The notes under the pieces were generated by a model, which was given only the letters and a program-made list of their open reading frames with translations, made no database searches and was not told the DNA's origin. This document shows positions 1-7,229 of a stretch of 13,046 nucleotides of DNA, piece after piece. The position numbers and the translations under genes are program-made. Source of the stretch: Paracoccaceae bacterium (GTDB lineage Bacteria; Pseudomonadota; Alphaproteobacteria; Rhodobacterales; Rhodobacteraceae); the NCBI GenBank assembly GCA_003545125.1, contig DQCI01000121.1:1-13046 (forward strand). Direction: 5' to 3'. The number at the start of each line of letters is the position of its first letter. Positions within the stretch are counted from its first letter, which is position 1.

Positions 1-1313
1 GGCTCGGGCGCGCGCGGCACGGTGCCCGCGGGGGCTGCCAAAAGGGCCGCGCCCTGGCTTGTGCCGGTCGCCGTCGCGCTGGCCACGACGGTCGCGCCCG
101 TCGCCGCGGCGAGCATGTCGAGGCAGGCGCGGTTGCGCGCGAAAGGTCCCTCGACGATGACCGGACCACGATGGCCGATCAGCGCCAGGCAATGGGCCGT
201 CTCGAGCGCGAGGTAGAACGCCACCGCCGCCGCGCGTTGGCCGCTGCCCGCTGCGGGTTCTTCGCCGAGCCAATGCGCCCTCTGTCCGCGAAACGGGCCG
301 CTGGTATCGACCAGCGCCGGCATCAGCATGATCCCGCCCTCAAGAACGGCACGGATGTCTTCCGCATCGGGCGCGACCTGCGCACCGCCCATGGCAAGCT
401 CATACTCCCGCCCGCCCATGAAGCGCGCCGAGGGCACCGGCTGGCCACGCGCGTTCACATTGATCAGCGTATCCGATCCCGGGTTGAGCGCGACCGGCGC
501 GCCGCCGACCGACAGGACGATCACCCAGGTGCCGGTCGAGACGACCGCGAATGGCGCGGGCCGGCTCAGGATGTGTGGCAGGAGCGAGGCATTGGAATCG
601 TGGATCCCGGCGTGAACCGGCGTGCCCGGCGTTAGCCCGGTGCGCAGGGCGATCTCGGGCAGAATTGGCCCGAGCAGGTCCGCAGAAGGCCGTGCCGGAG
701 CGATCTTGTCCGCGATGCCGAGCGTCTCGACAAGGGAAGAAAAGCGGCCTTCGTGCGGGGTCCACAGATCGCTGTGACAGCCAAGCGACGACATGTCGGT
801 GGCCAGGGCACCGGTCAACCGGAAGCCCCAGTATTGCGGGTAGGTGAGGATGGTCGCCGTGCGCGCCTTGAGCCCCGGATCGGTCTCGAACATCCAGTGC
901 AGCTGGGCGCCGATGTTGAGCCCCATGCCAAGCCGGGGCGACCCGGTCTCGGCGAAGTCCGGGCGGATCGCGTCGTAGCGCGCAGCACTCGCGTCCGGAC
1001 CGGTGTGCTCATAGTCAAGCATCGGGGCCGCCAGGTTGCCCGCGCCGTCGAGCAACACGGCAGAAGCGCCATGCGTGGTCACCGATATCGCATCGACCCC
1101 GTGGCTCGCATGAAAGCCCGCCAGCGCGTCGAGCAGGAAGGCCCAGTGTCCGTCCAGGTCGAAATGCGGCCAGGGCGGCCCGGGCAGCACCGTGTTGGGG
1201 CGGGTGACGACGGCTTTCTCCTCGAGCGTTTCGAGGTCGACCAGCGCCAGCTTGGCATTGGTCTTTCCGATGTCGATGACGGCGACGTGTCGGGGTGCCT
1301 GTCGGGGGGTCAT
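1..1313 (-). CDS. rhaK: L-rhamnulose kinase (FGGY family), 3' end beyond window
   Basis: Phosphorylates L-rhamnulose to L-rhamnulose-1-phosphate with ATP in the cytoplasm. The reading frame is open from the ATG at 1313 to the window edge, giving 437 complete codons with no stop, so the C-terminus is missing. Visible FGGY-kinase features are an N-terminal phosphate-binding loop ([11 protein letters not shown], about residues 12-22), [12 protein letters not shown] at 236-247 whose Asp239 fits the catalytic base, and STGTW at 259-263 for the adenosine/phosphate site. The start lies in an ATGA overlap with the rhaU stop and has no clear Shine-Dalgarno, so translation is probably coupled to rhaU. 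In Rhizobium leguminosarum the equivalent RhaK is reported to be needed for rhamnose transport as well as phosphorylation, which fits its place at the end of the transporter operon. Family membership is firm; rhamnulose specificity rests mainly on context. Confidence 0.9.
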   Translation of the reverse strand, partial: MTPRQAPRHVAVIDIGKTNAKLALVDLETLEEKAVVTRPNTVLPGPPWPHFDLDGHWAFLLDALAGFHASHGVDAISVTTHGASAVLLDGAGNLAAPMLDYEHTGPDASAARYDAIRPDFAETGSPRLGMGLNIGAQLHWMFETDPGLKARTATILTYPQYWGFRLTGALATDMSSLGCHSDLWTPHEGRFSSLVETLGIADKIAPARPSADLLGPILPEIALRTGLTPGTPVHAGIHDSNASLLPHILSRPAPFAVVSTGTWVIVLSVGGAPVALNPGSDTLINVNARGQPVPSARFMGGREYELAMGGAQVAPDAEDIRAVLEGGIMLMPALVDTSGPFRGQRAHWLGEEPAAGSGQRAAAVAFYLALETAHCLALIGHRGPVIVEGPFARNRACLDMLAAATGATVVASATATGTSQGAALLAAPAGTVPRAPE

Positions 1314-1624
1314 GGCATGTGGAAAACAGGTTCCAACGGCACCGAAACCGGCTCGTTGTCGGGGTTGGTTTGCATGATGTCGGCCATGTGGGCCCACCAT
1401 TTTTTCATCACCGGCGCGCTTGGCAAATCGTCCATCTTGTGATCGTCCGCGCGCCAGAGCACCCCGAACAGGGTGTTCGTTTCCTCGTCGAGGTGGATCG
1501 AGTAATCCGACACCCCGGCGTCTTTCAGGAGTGCGACGAGGTCTGGCCAGATCTGATCATGGCGTCTGCGGTATTCGGCCTTCGCGCCCGGGTTGAGCCG
1601 CATCTTGAACGCGTATTTCTGCAT
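1310..1624 (-). CDS. rhaU: L-rhamnose mutarotase
   Basis: Interconverts the alpha and beta anomers of L-rhamnose, supplying the form used by the isomerase. The product is 104 residues, the same length as E. coli RhaM/YiiL, and aligns with it end to end without gaps. The known active-site positions are all kept: Tyr18, the proton donor His22 (in RRRHD), Tyr41 and the Trp76-Trp77 pair; NPDN at 87-90 also matches. An ATG at 1648 would add eight residues, but the start at 1624 is preferred because it gives the family length, follows a GGAGGGG ribosome-binding site and overlaps the rhaQ stop by one base (TGATG). The gene ends in a 4-base overlap with rhaK. The symbols rhaU (rhizobia) and rhaM (E. 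coli) are both in use. Confidence 0.95.
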   Translation of the reverse strand: MQKYAFKMRLNPGAKAEYRRRHDQIWPDLVALLKDAGVSDYSIHLDEETNTLFGVLWRADDHKMDDLPSAPVMKKWWAHMADIMQTNPDNEPVSVPLEPVFHMP

Positions 1625-2610
1625 CACCCCCTCCGCCAATATGACCACAGGCGTGGCAGGGCGATCACCGAGATCAAGAGCGCGCCGATCACGATCGACA
1701 TCACGATCCCCGGCACATTCAGGAGGCCGAGGCCGAAGGTGACGAGCCCCATCACGAAGGCGGCGATCACCACGCCGGGGATCGAGCCCGAGCCGCCGAG
1801 GATGTTGACCCCGCCGAGCACGACCATGGTGACCACCTCAAGCTCCCAGCCGACGGCGATGGAGGGCCGGGTCGAGCCGAGCCGCGAGGTGAGGCAGATC
1901 GCGGCCACGCCCGCCATCAACCCGGTCAGCAGGAACAGGATGAACTTCACCCGGCTTACCCGGATGCCGGAGAACAGCGCGCCGGTCGGGTTGTTGCCGA
2001 TGGCGAAAATGGCGCGGCCGAAGTTGGTCTTGTGCAGCACGACCCCGTAGATGACGGCGACAATCGCGAACAGCACGAATTCGAACGAGATCACCCACCA
2101 GACATAGCCCTGGCCGAAAAACGCGAAGCTTTCGGGATAGCCGCGGTAGGCCTGATCGCCGAGCACGATATAGGCAATGCCGCGAAACAGGCTCATCGTA
2201 CCGATGGTGACGACAATGGACGGCAGTCCGAGCCCGGTGACCAGGAAGCCGTTGAAGGCGCCGGCGAGCAGGCCAACGCCAAGTCCGACGGCGACGAGCG
2301 TGGGCGTGTCGGCGCCAAACTGGACCGCCGCGCCCATCGCCGTCGAAGCCAAGGCGATGATCGAGGCGACCGAAAGGTCGATCTCGCCCGAGATGATCAG
2401 GAGCGCCATCGCGAAGGCGATCATCGCCTTTTCGGTGAAGTTGAAGGTGGCGTCCGACAGGTTCCAGGCGTTGAGGAAATAGGGCGAGGCGAAGGAGTTG
2501 GCGAGGAAGATCGCCACCGCAACGACCAGGAGCAGGCTCTCCCAGCTTTTCAGCCGGCGTTGCAGCGACGACTGCAGGCGGTCGGGGACGTGATGCGAGG
2601 TGGTGCTCAT
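1624..2610 (-). CDS. rhaQ: L-rhamnose ABC transporter permease RhaQ
   Basis: Inner-membrane permease of a CUT2-type (ribose/xylose class) sugar ABC importer, expected to pair with RhaP. The 328-residue product begins with a basic cytoplasmic stretch (residues 1-22) and then has repeated hydrophobic segments typical of this family. [11 protein letters not shown] at 73-83 matches the conserved GxIDLSVG-like motif, and [14 protein letters not shown] at 266-279 is the Gly-rich cytoplasmic loop thought to contact the ATPase. The frame stays open upstream to 3408, but that longer reading lies wholly within rhaP. The ATG at 2610 overlaps the rhaP stop (ATGA) and has GGAG upstream, so it is the chosen start. 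The stop overlaps the rhaU start by one base. Confidence 0.93.
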   Translation of the reverse strand: MSTTSHHVPDRLQSSLQRRLKSWESLLLVVAVAIFLANSFASPYFLNAWNLSDATFNFTEKAMIAFAMALLIISGEIDLSVASIIALASTAMGAAVQFGADTPTLVAVGLGVGLLAGAFNGFLVTGLGLPSIVVTIGTMSLFRGIAYIVLGDQAYRGYPESFAFFGQGYVWWVISFEFVLFAIVAVIYGVVLHKTNFGRAIFAIGNNPTGALFSGIRVSRVKFILFLLTGLMAGVAAICLTSRLGSTRPSIAVGWELEVVTMVVLGGVNILGGSGSIPGVVIAAFVMGLVTFGLGLLNVPGIVMSIVIGALLISVIALPRLWSYWRRG

Positions 2611-3590
2611 GCGGCATGCTCCGCGCTTTTGAGGATGACCCGGCCCTTGGTCCGGTTGGCCTGCGCGTTGAACGCAACCGCGATGATGATCGCGCCGCCC
2701 GAAATCGCGAGTTGCCAGAAGGGCGAGACGTTGATGACCGGCAGGGCATTGGAGACGACGCCGAGGAACAACGCGCCGAGCAAGGCACCGCCGACCGAGC
2801 CAAGGCCGCCGGCGATGGAGATGCCGCCGATCACGCAGGCCGCGACCACGGTAAGCTCGAAGCCGCCCGCGATGTCGACATAGGCCACGGCGTAGCGCGA
2901 GACCCAGAGATACCCCGTAAGCCCCGCGAGCGCGCCCGACAGCGTGTAGGCCCAGAACTGGGTGCGCCCGACATTGATTCCGGCATAGACGGCGGCATGC
3001 GGGTGGCCCCCGACCGCGTAGAAGGCGCGCCCCAGCGTGGTGCGGGTCATCAACACGAAGAACGCGATCACCGCGAAGATGGCGATCCAGCTGAGCACCG
3101 GCAGTCCAAGAAACGCGGCCCGCGGGAACGCCTTGAAGGCGGGAGACATCTCGTGCGAATTCACCCACTTGCCGTTCGAAATCAGGAAGATGATTCCGCG
3201 GTAGATCGTCATCGTGCCGAGCGTCACGACGATCGGCGGGATGCTCACTTTCCACACCAGCAAACCGTTGAACATGCCCATGAGTGTGCCGAGCCCGACG
3301 GCGACCACCAGGATCACCGGCACCGGCACGCCGGGGGCCACGACGTTCAGCATGGAGACGACCATGCCCGAGAGCGCGAGGTTCGCGGCCACCGACAGGT
3401 CGATGCACTTGGTCAGGATCACCACCATCTGGCCGAGAGCCAGGAGGATCAACGGCGAGGTGTCGTTGAACACATTGGCCAGATTCGCAGGCGCGACGAA
3501 GGCGGGGAAACGGGTGGCGATCAACCCCAGGAGGACGACGATGGCGCCAAGCAGGATGGCTTCTCGCGAAGTGACAAGTCGTTTCAGCAT
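2607..3590 (-). CDS. rhaP: L-rhamnose ABC transporter permease RhaP
   Basis: Second permease of the CUT2-family rhamnose importer, 327 residues, a usual length for RbsC-like permeases. The first membrane segment starts close to the N-terminus (about residues 11-26). LTKCIDLSVAAN at 59-70 is the conserved family motif, here with Cys before Ile-Asp-Leu-Ser, and GGISIAGGLGSVGGALLGA at 255-273 is the Gly-rich loop. It is homologous to RhaQ but clearly divergent, so this is a heterodimeric pair and not a recent duplication. The start is 9 bases after the rhaT stop, with only a weak Shine-Dalgarno (CCGAG). It overlaps rhaQ by 4 bases. The substrate is inferred from the operon. Confidence 0.93.
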   Translation of the reverse strand: MLKRLVTSREAILLGAIVVLLGLIATRFPAFVAPANLANVFNDTSPLILLALGQMVVILTKCIDLSVAANLALSGMVVSMLNVVAPGVPVPVILVVAVGLGTLMGMFNGLLVWKVSIPPIVVTLGTMTIYRGIIFLISNGKWVNSHEMSPAFKAFPRAAFLGLPVLSWIAIFAVIAFFVLMTRTTLGRAFYAVGGHPHAAVYAGINVGRTQFWAYTLSGALAGLTGYLWVSRYAVAYVDIAGGFELTVVAACVIGGISIAGGLGSVGGALLGALFLGVVSNALPVINVSPFWQLAISGGAIIIAVAFNAQANRTKGRVILKSAEHAA

Positions 3591-3599
3591 GTCTCGGCC

Positions 3600-5129
3600 T
3601 CAGGTGATGCCCGCAGCATGGCGGACGAGTGTTTCGGGGGTCATGTCATCGTGGGCGACTTCCGCCACGATCCGGCCTTCGCGCATGACGATGATCCGGT
3701 CCGACATGCCGAGAACTTCGGGGATCTCCGAGGAGACCATGATGATGGCAAGGCCCTCGGCGGCGAGCTCGGCCATGAACTCGTGCACGGCGGCTTTCGA
3801 GCCGATGTCGATGCCCTTGGTGGGCTCGTCGAGAATGATGATCTTCGGCATCGTCGCGAGCCATTTGGCGATCACCACCTTTTGCTGGTTGCCGCCCGAC
3901 AGGCTTTCGACCTTGGTGTCGAGCGAGGCGGCGCGCAGGTCGAGCCGCTCGGTGAAGTCGCGCGCCAGTTTGAACTCCTCGGCCAGGCGGATGAAGCCGT
4001 TGTGCGAGGTGCGCGACAGCGACGGCAGGGTGATGTTCTGAAAGATCGGCATCGCGATGATCGCGCCCTGCTTGCCGCGGTCTTCGGGCACGTAGACGAT
4101 GCCGTTGTTCGCCGCGTCCGCGGTCGCGCGGATCGTCACCTCCTGGCCGTCGATCCGGATCGTGCCGCCCGAGGCCCGGGTGATCCCGAACAGCGCCTGC
4201 ATGGCCTCCGAGCGCCCGGCGCCGACGAGGCCGTAGAACCCGAGTATTTCGCCGCTGCGCAGGCAAAACCCGATGTCGGCGAACTCCGTCGGGTGATTGT
4301 AGTTCTCGACCTCCAGCACCACGTCGCCGCGACCCGGCGGGCGCGCGGGGAAGATGTTGGCCACCTCGCGCCCGACCATCAGCTTGACCAGCGCATCGTT
4401 GGTCACATCGGCAATCTTGCCCTCGCCAACGAACTGGCCGTCGCGAAACACGGTGTAATTATCGGCGATCCGGAAGATCTCGTCGAACTTGTGGCTGATG
4501 AACAGGATCGCCTTGCCCTGGCCCTTCAGCTGCTCGACCAGCTCGTAAAGCTCCTGGATTTCCTTGTGGCTGAGCGCCGCCGTCGGCTCGTCCATGATCA
4601 CCACGCGGGCGTCGATGGAAAGCGCGCGGGCGATCGCCACGAGGTGCTTGTTGGCAATGCCAAGGTCGCGCAGCTTGGCGCCCGGGTCGATCTCGGCGCC
4701 GATCCCGTCAAGGATCTCGCGCGACATCCGGGCCATCGCGGCCCAGTCGATCAACCCGAAACGGTTGCGCGGCGCGTGCCCGAGAAAGATGTTCTCCGCC
4801 ACCGACAGCTCGTCGAACAGAACCGTCTCCTGGTGGATCGCGGTAATCCCGGCGTCGGCCGCGTCCTGGGCGGTCGGGAACCGCGTCTCGGTCCCATCGG
4901 CGAGGATGCGCCCCTCGGTCGGCTGGTAGATGCCGGTCAGTATCTTCACCACGGTCGATTTGCCGGCGCCGTTCTCGCCCACGAGCGCGGTGACCTGGCC
5001 CGGGTAGAGGCTCAGCGACACATCCGACAGCGCCTTTACCCCCGGGAACGTCTTGGTGATGCCGTCGAGGGCAAGGATCGGGATCGGAGGGCTCACGTCT
5101 TCGGCCTCGGCATGGGTCTGGTATATCAT
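3600..5129 (-). CDS. rhaT: L-rhamnose ABC transporter ATP-binding protein RhaT (two-domain)
   Basis: Energises rhamnose import at the inner face of the membrane. At 509 residues it has two fused nucleotide-binding domains, as in RbsA, AraG and XylG. Domain 1 has a perfect Walker A (GENGAGKST, 51-59), Walker B (VVIMDEP, 176-182) and switch His213, but a degenerate signature (LGIANKH, 156-162). Domain 2 has a degenerate Walker A (GLVGAGRSE, 300-308), a canonical signature (LSGGNQQ, 410-416), Walker B (IIILDEP, 430-436) and Ser in place of the switch His near 466. This asymmetry is known for the sugar class and predicts one canonical and one impaired ATP site. It lies 75 bases after rhaS, across a strong hairpin, and its start has only a weak Shine-Dalgarno (AGGCG), so it is probably made at a lower level than RhaS. 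Confidence 0.95.
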   Translation of the reverse strand: MIYQTHAEAEDVSPPIPILALDGITKTFPGVKALSDVSLSLYPGQVTALVGENGAGKSTVVKILTGIYQPTEGRILADGTETRFPTAQDAADAGITAIHQETVLFDELSVAENIFLGHAPRNRFGLIDWAAMARMSREILDGIGAEIDPGAKLRDLGIANKHLVAIARALSIDARVVIMDEPTAALSHKEIQELYELVEQLKGQGKAILFISHKFDEIFRIADNYTVFRDGQFVGEGKIADVTNDALVKLMVGREVANIFPARPPGRGDVVLEVENYNHPTEFADIGFCLRSGEILGFYGLVGAGRSEAMQALFGITRASGGTIRIDGQEVTIRATADAANNGIVYVPEDRGKQGAIIAMPIFQNITLPSLSRTSHNGFIRLAEEFKLARDFTERLDLRAASLDTKVESLSGGNQQKVVIAKWLATMPKIIILDEPTKGIDIGSKAAVHEFMAELAAEGLAIIMVSSEIPEVLGMSDRIIVMREGRIVAEVAHDDMTPETLVRHAAGIT

Positions 5130-5165
5130 CGGGAACGCCTGTCTCGCGCCGCTGGCGGGTCGGTT

Positions 5166-5192
5166 TCCCGGCGCGAGGGACCCGCGCCGGGA
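5166..5192 (-). other. Strong intergenic hairpin between rhaS and rhaT
   Basis: A perfect 10-bp inverted repeat (TCCCGGCGCG at 5166-5175, CGCGCCGGGA at 5183-5192) encloses a 7-base loop in the 75-bp rhaS-rhaT gap. It starts 13 bases past the rhaS stop codon in the mRNA sense. No run of T follows it on the minus strand, so it is not a classic intrinsic terminator. By comparison with other binding-protein-dependent transporter operons it may protect the rhaS 3' end from exonucleases or cause partial termination, raising the binding protein over the membrane parts. That role is inference. Confidence 0.7.
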
Positions 5193-5204
5193 GGGAGGAG
5201 ACGA

Positions 5205-6203
5205 TCAGAAGATCGACTTGAAATCCTCGATGTTCGAGGCGTCGTAGGTGAAGGGATCCGACATCGCACCGGAGTTCGTGTCGTCCAGCATCACGTCGCC
5301 GATCCGGCCCATCGGGATCGAGGCACCGGCCTCGGCCACGGCGTTGCCGGCGGCCAGCTCATGGGCGATGTAGGTTGCCGCATAGCCGAGGTCGATCGGG
5401 TTCCAGATCGCGAAGCTGGTCGTGGCGCCCGATCCGACGCATCCGGCCATTTCCGACGGCAGGCCAAGGCCGGTCACGTTCACCTGGCCGATCTTGCCTT
5501 CGTCGGTCACGGCCTGGCAAGAGGCGAGGATGCCCACGGTCGTCGGCGCAATGATCGCCTTCAGATCCGGGTAGGTCGCCATGAGGCCCTGCGCTTCGCG
5601 GTAGGACTTGTCCGACAGGTCGTCGCCATAGACGGTCGAGACCAGGTTGACACCCGGGTAGTTCGGCAGCACCGCCTTGGCGGCCTCGATCCAGGCGTTC
5701 TGGTTGGTCGCGGTTGCCGAGGCCGACAGGATCGCGACGTCGCCGCCGTCGGGCATGTGATCGGCGGCCAGCTTGAGGATCGTATTTCCGATCAGCTCGG
5801 TCGACGACGGGTTGAGGTGCATCTGCCGGCCTTCTTCCGCCACGCCCGAATCCCACGAGATCACGGTGATGCCGCGTTGCATCGCTTTCTTCAGGGACGG
5901 GACCAGCGCGTCGGGGTCGTTGGCCGAGATCGCGATGGCGTCGACGCCCTGGGCGATCAGCGAGTTGATCACCTCGATCTGGCCTTCCGCGGTGGTATCG
6001 GTCGGTCCGGTGTAGATGATCTCGGTGTCGCCAAGCTCGGCGGCCGCTTCCTCGGCGCCTTTCGCCGCGGCCTCGAAGAAGCCGATGCCAAGCGCCTTGA
6101 CGACCAGCGCGATGCGCATGTCCTCGGCATTTGCTGCGGTCCCCGCGGCGGCCATGGTGGCCGCGACAGCGACCGTCGAAAGAACTTTCTTCATAGCACT
6201 CAT
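5205..6203 (-). CDS. rhaS: L-rhamnose ABC transporter periplasmic substrate-binding protein RhaS
   Basis: Binds L-rhamnose in the periplasm and delivers it to RhaP/RhaQ. The 332-residue product has a signal peptide: a basic start (MSAMKK), a hydrophobic Ala-rich core to about residue 22, and an ANA cleavage motif at 24-26. The mature part is a periplasmic-binding-protein-like fold of the ribose/galactose type (Peripla_BP_4 class), with IIYTGPTDT near 62-70, a ligand-site-like SWDSGV at 116-121 and a C-terminal lobe near 240-275. The start at 6203 is preferred to the ATG at 6194 because a GGGAGGA Shine-Dalgarno (6208-6214) stands 4 bases upstream of it. The gene begins 31 bases after rhaR. Note that E. 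coli rhaS is an unrelated AraC-type regulator. Confidence 0.95.
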   Translation of the reverse strand: MSAMKKVLSTVAVAATMAAAGTAANAEDMRIALVVKALGIGFFEAAAKGAEEAAAELGDTEIIYTGPTDTTAEGQIEVINSLIAQGVDAIAISANDPDALVPSLKKAMQRGITVISWDSGVAEEGRQMHLNPSSTELIGNTILKLAADHMPDGGDVAILSASATATNQNAWIEAAKAVLPNYPGVNLVSTVYGDDLSDKSYREAQGLMATYPDLKAIIAPTTVGILASCQAVTDEGKIGQVNVTGLGLPSEMAGCVGSGATTSFAIWNPIDLGYAATYIAHELAAGNAVAEAGASIPMGRIGDVMLDDTNSGAMSDPFTYDASNIEDFKSIF

Positions 6204-6234
6204 GATTTCCTCCCTGAGCGTCGGTTGATCGTGG

Positions 6235-7041
6235 CTACGAGGCCACTTCGTGGTTTTGCTGACCCGCGCCTGATGTTGCGACGATCAGCTCTACATCGGC
6301 GGCTTCGAGCATTGCCGCCGCCTTGTCCGAGATCCCCTCATCGGTGATCACCGTGTCGATCCGGTCGAGTGGGCAGAGCACCAGGCTCGAGCGGTTTTCG
6401 AATTTCGTGCTGTCAACGAGCACGATCAGCTCGTCCGCCTGACCGATCAGCTTGTGCTCGGCCTGGATCAGCAGCGGATCGGCCTCCATCAACCCGAGCG
6501 GCCCCAACCCCTGCGCGCCCATGAACATCCGTTTTGCATAGAAGTTCTTGGTCACGTCGTTCTCGAACGGCGACAGGATAATGTTCTGCTCGCGGTAGAT
6601 GACGCCGCCGGGCACCATGATCGTGTTCTTGGAATGCTTGAGCAGGTGCTCGGTGATCGGCACCGAATTGGTGAAGATCTGCAACCGGCGGCTGGCCAGC
6701 GGGTGCACCATCTGGAAGGTCGTCGTGCCGCCGTTGATGATGATCGGCTCGCCATCGGCACAAAGGTCGACCGCGGCGCGCGCGATTGCTTGTTTCTGCT
6801 TGATCCTGATCGTTTCATTGACCGCGAAGGTCCGGCCGGCAAGCCCGACGAACTGCGGCGGCGAGATCGCCTCGGCCCCACCCCGGACGCGGCGCAGCTT
6901 CTTCTGCATATGGAGGGCGGCGATGTCACGCCGGATCGTCGCTTCCGACACGCCGGTCAGGTTCACAAGGTCGATCACGGTCACGACCGGACGATCCTGG
7001 ATGGCTGACAGAATAAGCCTGTGGCGTTCAGATTCGTGCAT
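6235..7041 (-). CDS. rhaR: DeoR-family transcriptional regulator of rhamnose catabolism
   Basis: Probable repressor of both divergent rha operons, relieved by a phosphorylated sugar intermediate as is usual for DeoR proteins. The 268-residue product has an N-terminal DeoR winged helix-turn-helix (about residues 4-58, with TGVSEATIRRDIAAL as the recognition helix region and RRVRGGA at its end) and a C-terminal DeoR sensor domain (about 75-255) with the NGGTTT phosphate-binding motif. The frame extends up to an ATG at 7095, but the ATG at 7041 is preferred: it has a GGGAGGA site 4 bases upstream and gives the normal family length, and the longer form would run into the operator region. As first gene of the leftward operon it is likely autoregulated. 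It is unrelated to the AraC-type RhaR of E. coli. Confidence 0.93.
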   Translation of the reverse strand: MHESERHRLILSAIQDRPVVTVIDLVNLTGVSEATIRRDIAALHMQKKLRRVRGGAEAISPPQFVGLAGRTFAVNETIRIKQKQAIARAAVDLCADGEPIIINGGTTTFQMVHPLASRRLQIFTNSVPITEHLLKHSKNTIMVPGGVIYREQNIILSPFENDVTKNFYAKRMFMGAQGLGPLGLMEADPLLIQAEHKLIGQADELIVLVDSTKFENRSSLVLCPLDRIDTVITDEGISDKAAAMLEAADVELIVATSGAGQQNHEVAS

Positions 7042-7062
7042 CGCGTCCTCCCTTGGCTGAGA

Positions 7063-7091
7063 AATGTGGGTGGAATCGTTGGGTCTGTCAA
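7063..7091 (-). promoter_or_regulatory. Putative sigma-70 promoter for rhaRSTPQUK
   Basis: The minus strand carries a perfect TTGACA at 7091-7086 and, 17 bases on, CACATT at 7068-7063 as a weak -10 box (3 of 6 matches to TATAAT). Transcription would start near 7056, only a few bases upstream of the rhaR Shine-Dalgarno at 7052-7046. The -35 box lies inside the outer arm of the operator palindrome, so a bound regulator would block it. Confidence 0.5.
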
Positions 7092-7158
7092 TCATTTTTC
7101 GTCAATTCCAATCATTCTGCGTCGCAGCATGATCGGAGATGATCGTTTGTGATTGACA
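7086..7158. promoter_or_regulatory. Symmetrical operator region, probable RhaR binding sites
   Basis: The divergent spacer is an interrupted palindrome centred on T7122. The outer arms are a perfect 9-bp inverted repeat (TGTCAATCA at 7086-7094, TGATTGACA at 7150-7158). The inner part (7107-7137) pairs at 13 of 15 positions, including CTGCG-T-CGCAG at 7117-7127. Reading half-sites as CAATCAT plus about six bases, there are two forward copies starting at 7089 and 7109, and three on the other strand starting at 7135, 7145 and 7155 (CGATCAT, CGATCAT, CAATCAC). The spacings are 20, 10 and 10 bases, that is, in helical phase. The array covers both -35 boxes. The assignment to RhaR comes from context only. 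Confidence 0.65.
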
Positions 7159-7181
7159 AAACGCCACACCAAAGGCAATTT
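7153..7181 (+). promoter_or_regulatory. Putative sigma-70 promoter for the rhaEW-lldD-rhaA-rhaD operon
   Basis: A perfect TTGACA at 7153-7158 is followed after 17 bases by CAATTT (7176-7181), a poor -10 box. Transcription would begin near 7188, leaving a leader of about 40 bases before the ATG at 7230. The -35 box is the mirror image of the one used for the leftward operon and lies within the last half-site of the operator. A weak -10 beside a perfect -35 may mean that an activator helps, but no activator site was identified. Confidence 0.45.
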
Positions 7182-7229
7182 GCACCCAAACCTGAATCGC
7201 GGCCCACATGCGCCACCTGGGAGGACCAC

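Noticed and set aside
171..1442. Several plus-strand frames of about 60-230 codons at the left end
   Set aside because: They are shadows of the kinase gene. Translating the minus strand from 1313 gives an uninterrupted FGGY kinase to the window edge.
2616..6347. 1243-codon open frame on the plus strand, antisense to rhaP, rhaT and rhaS
   Set aside because: The stretch is fully covered on the other strand by recognised transporter genes. The antisense product is rich in Arg, Asp, His and Gly with no domain, as expected from the mirror of high-GC third positions.
7041..7095. Longer rhaR start at 7095 adding 18 residues
   Set aside because: The GGGAGGA site and DeoR family length both favour 7041; the longer start would lie within the operator and upstream of the likely transcript start.
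7149..7229. Longer rhaEW start at 7149 adding 27 residues
   Set aside because: That ATG... position lies before the TTGACA box and so upstream of the likely transcript start, while 7230 has an ideal ribosome-binding site. (The 7149 start codon would be non-ATG or unsupported on RBS grounds.)
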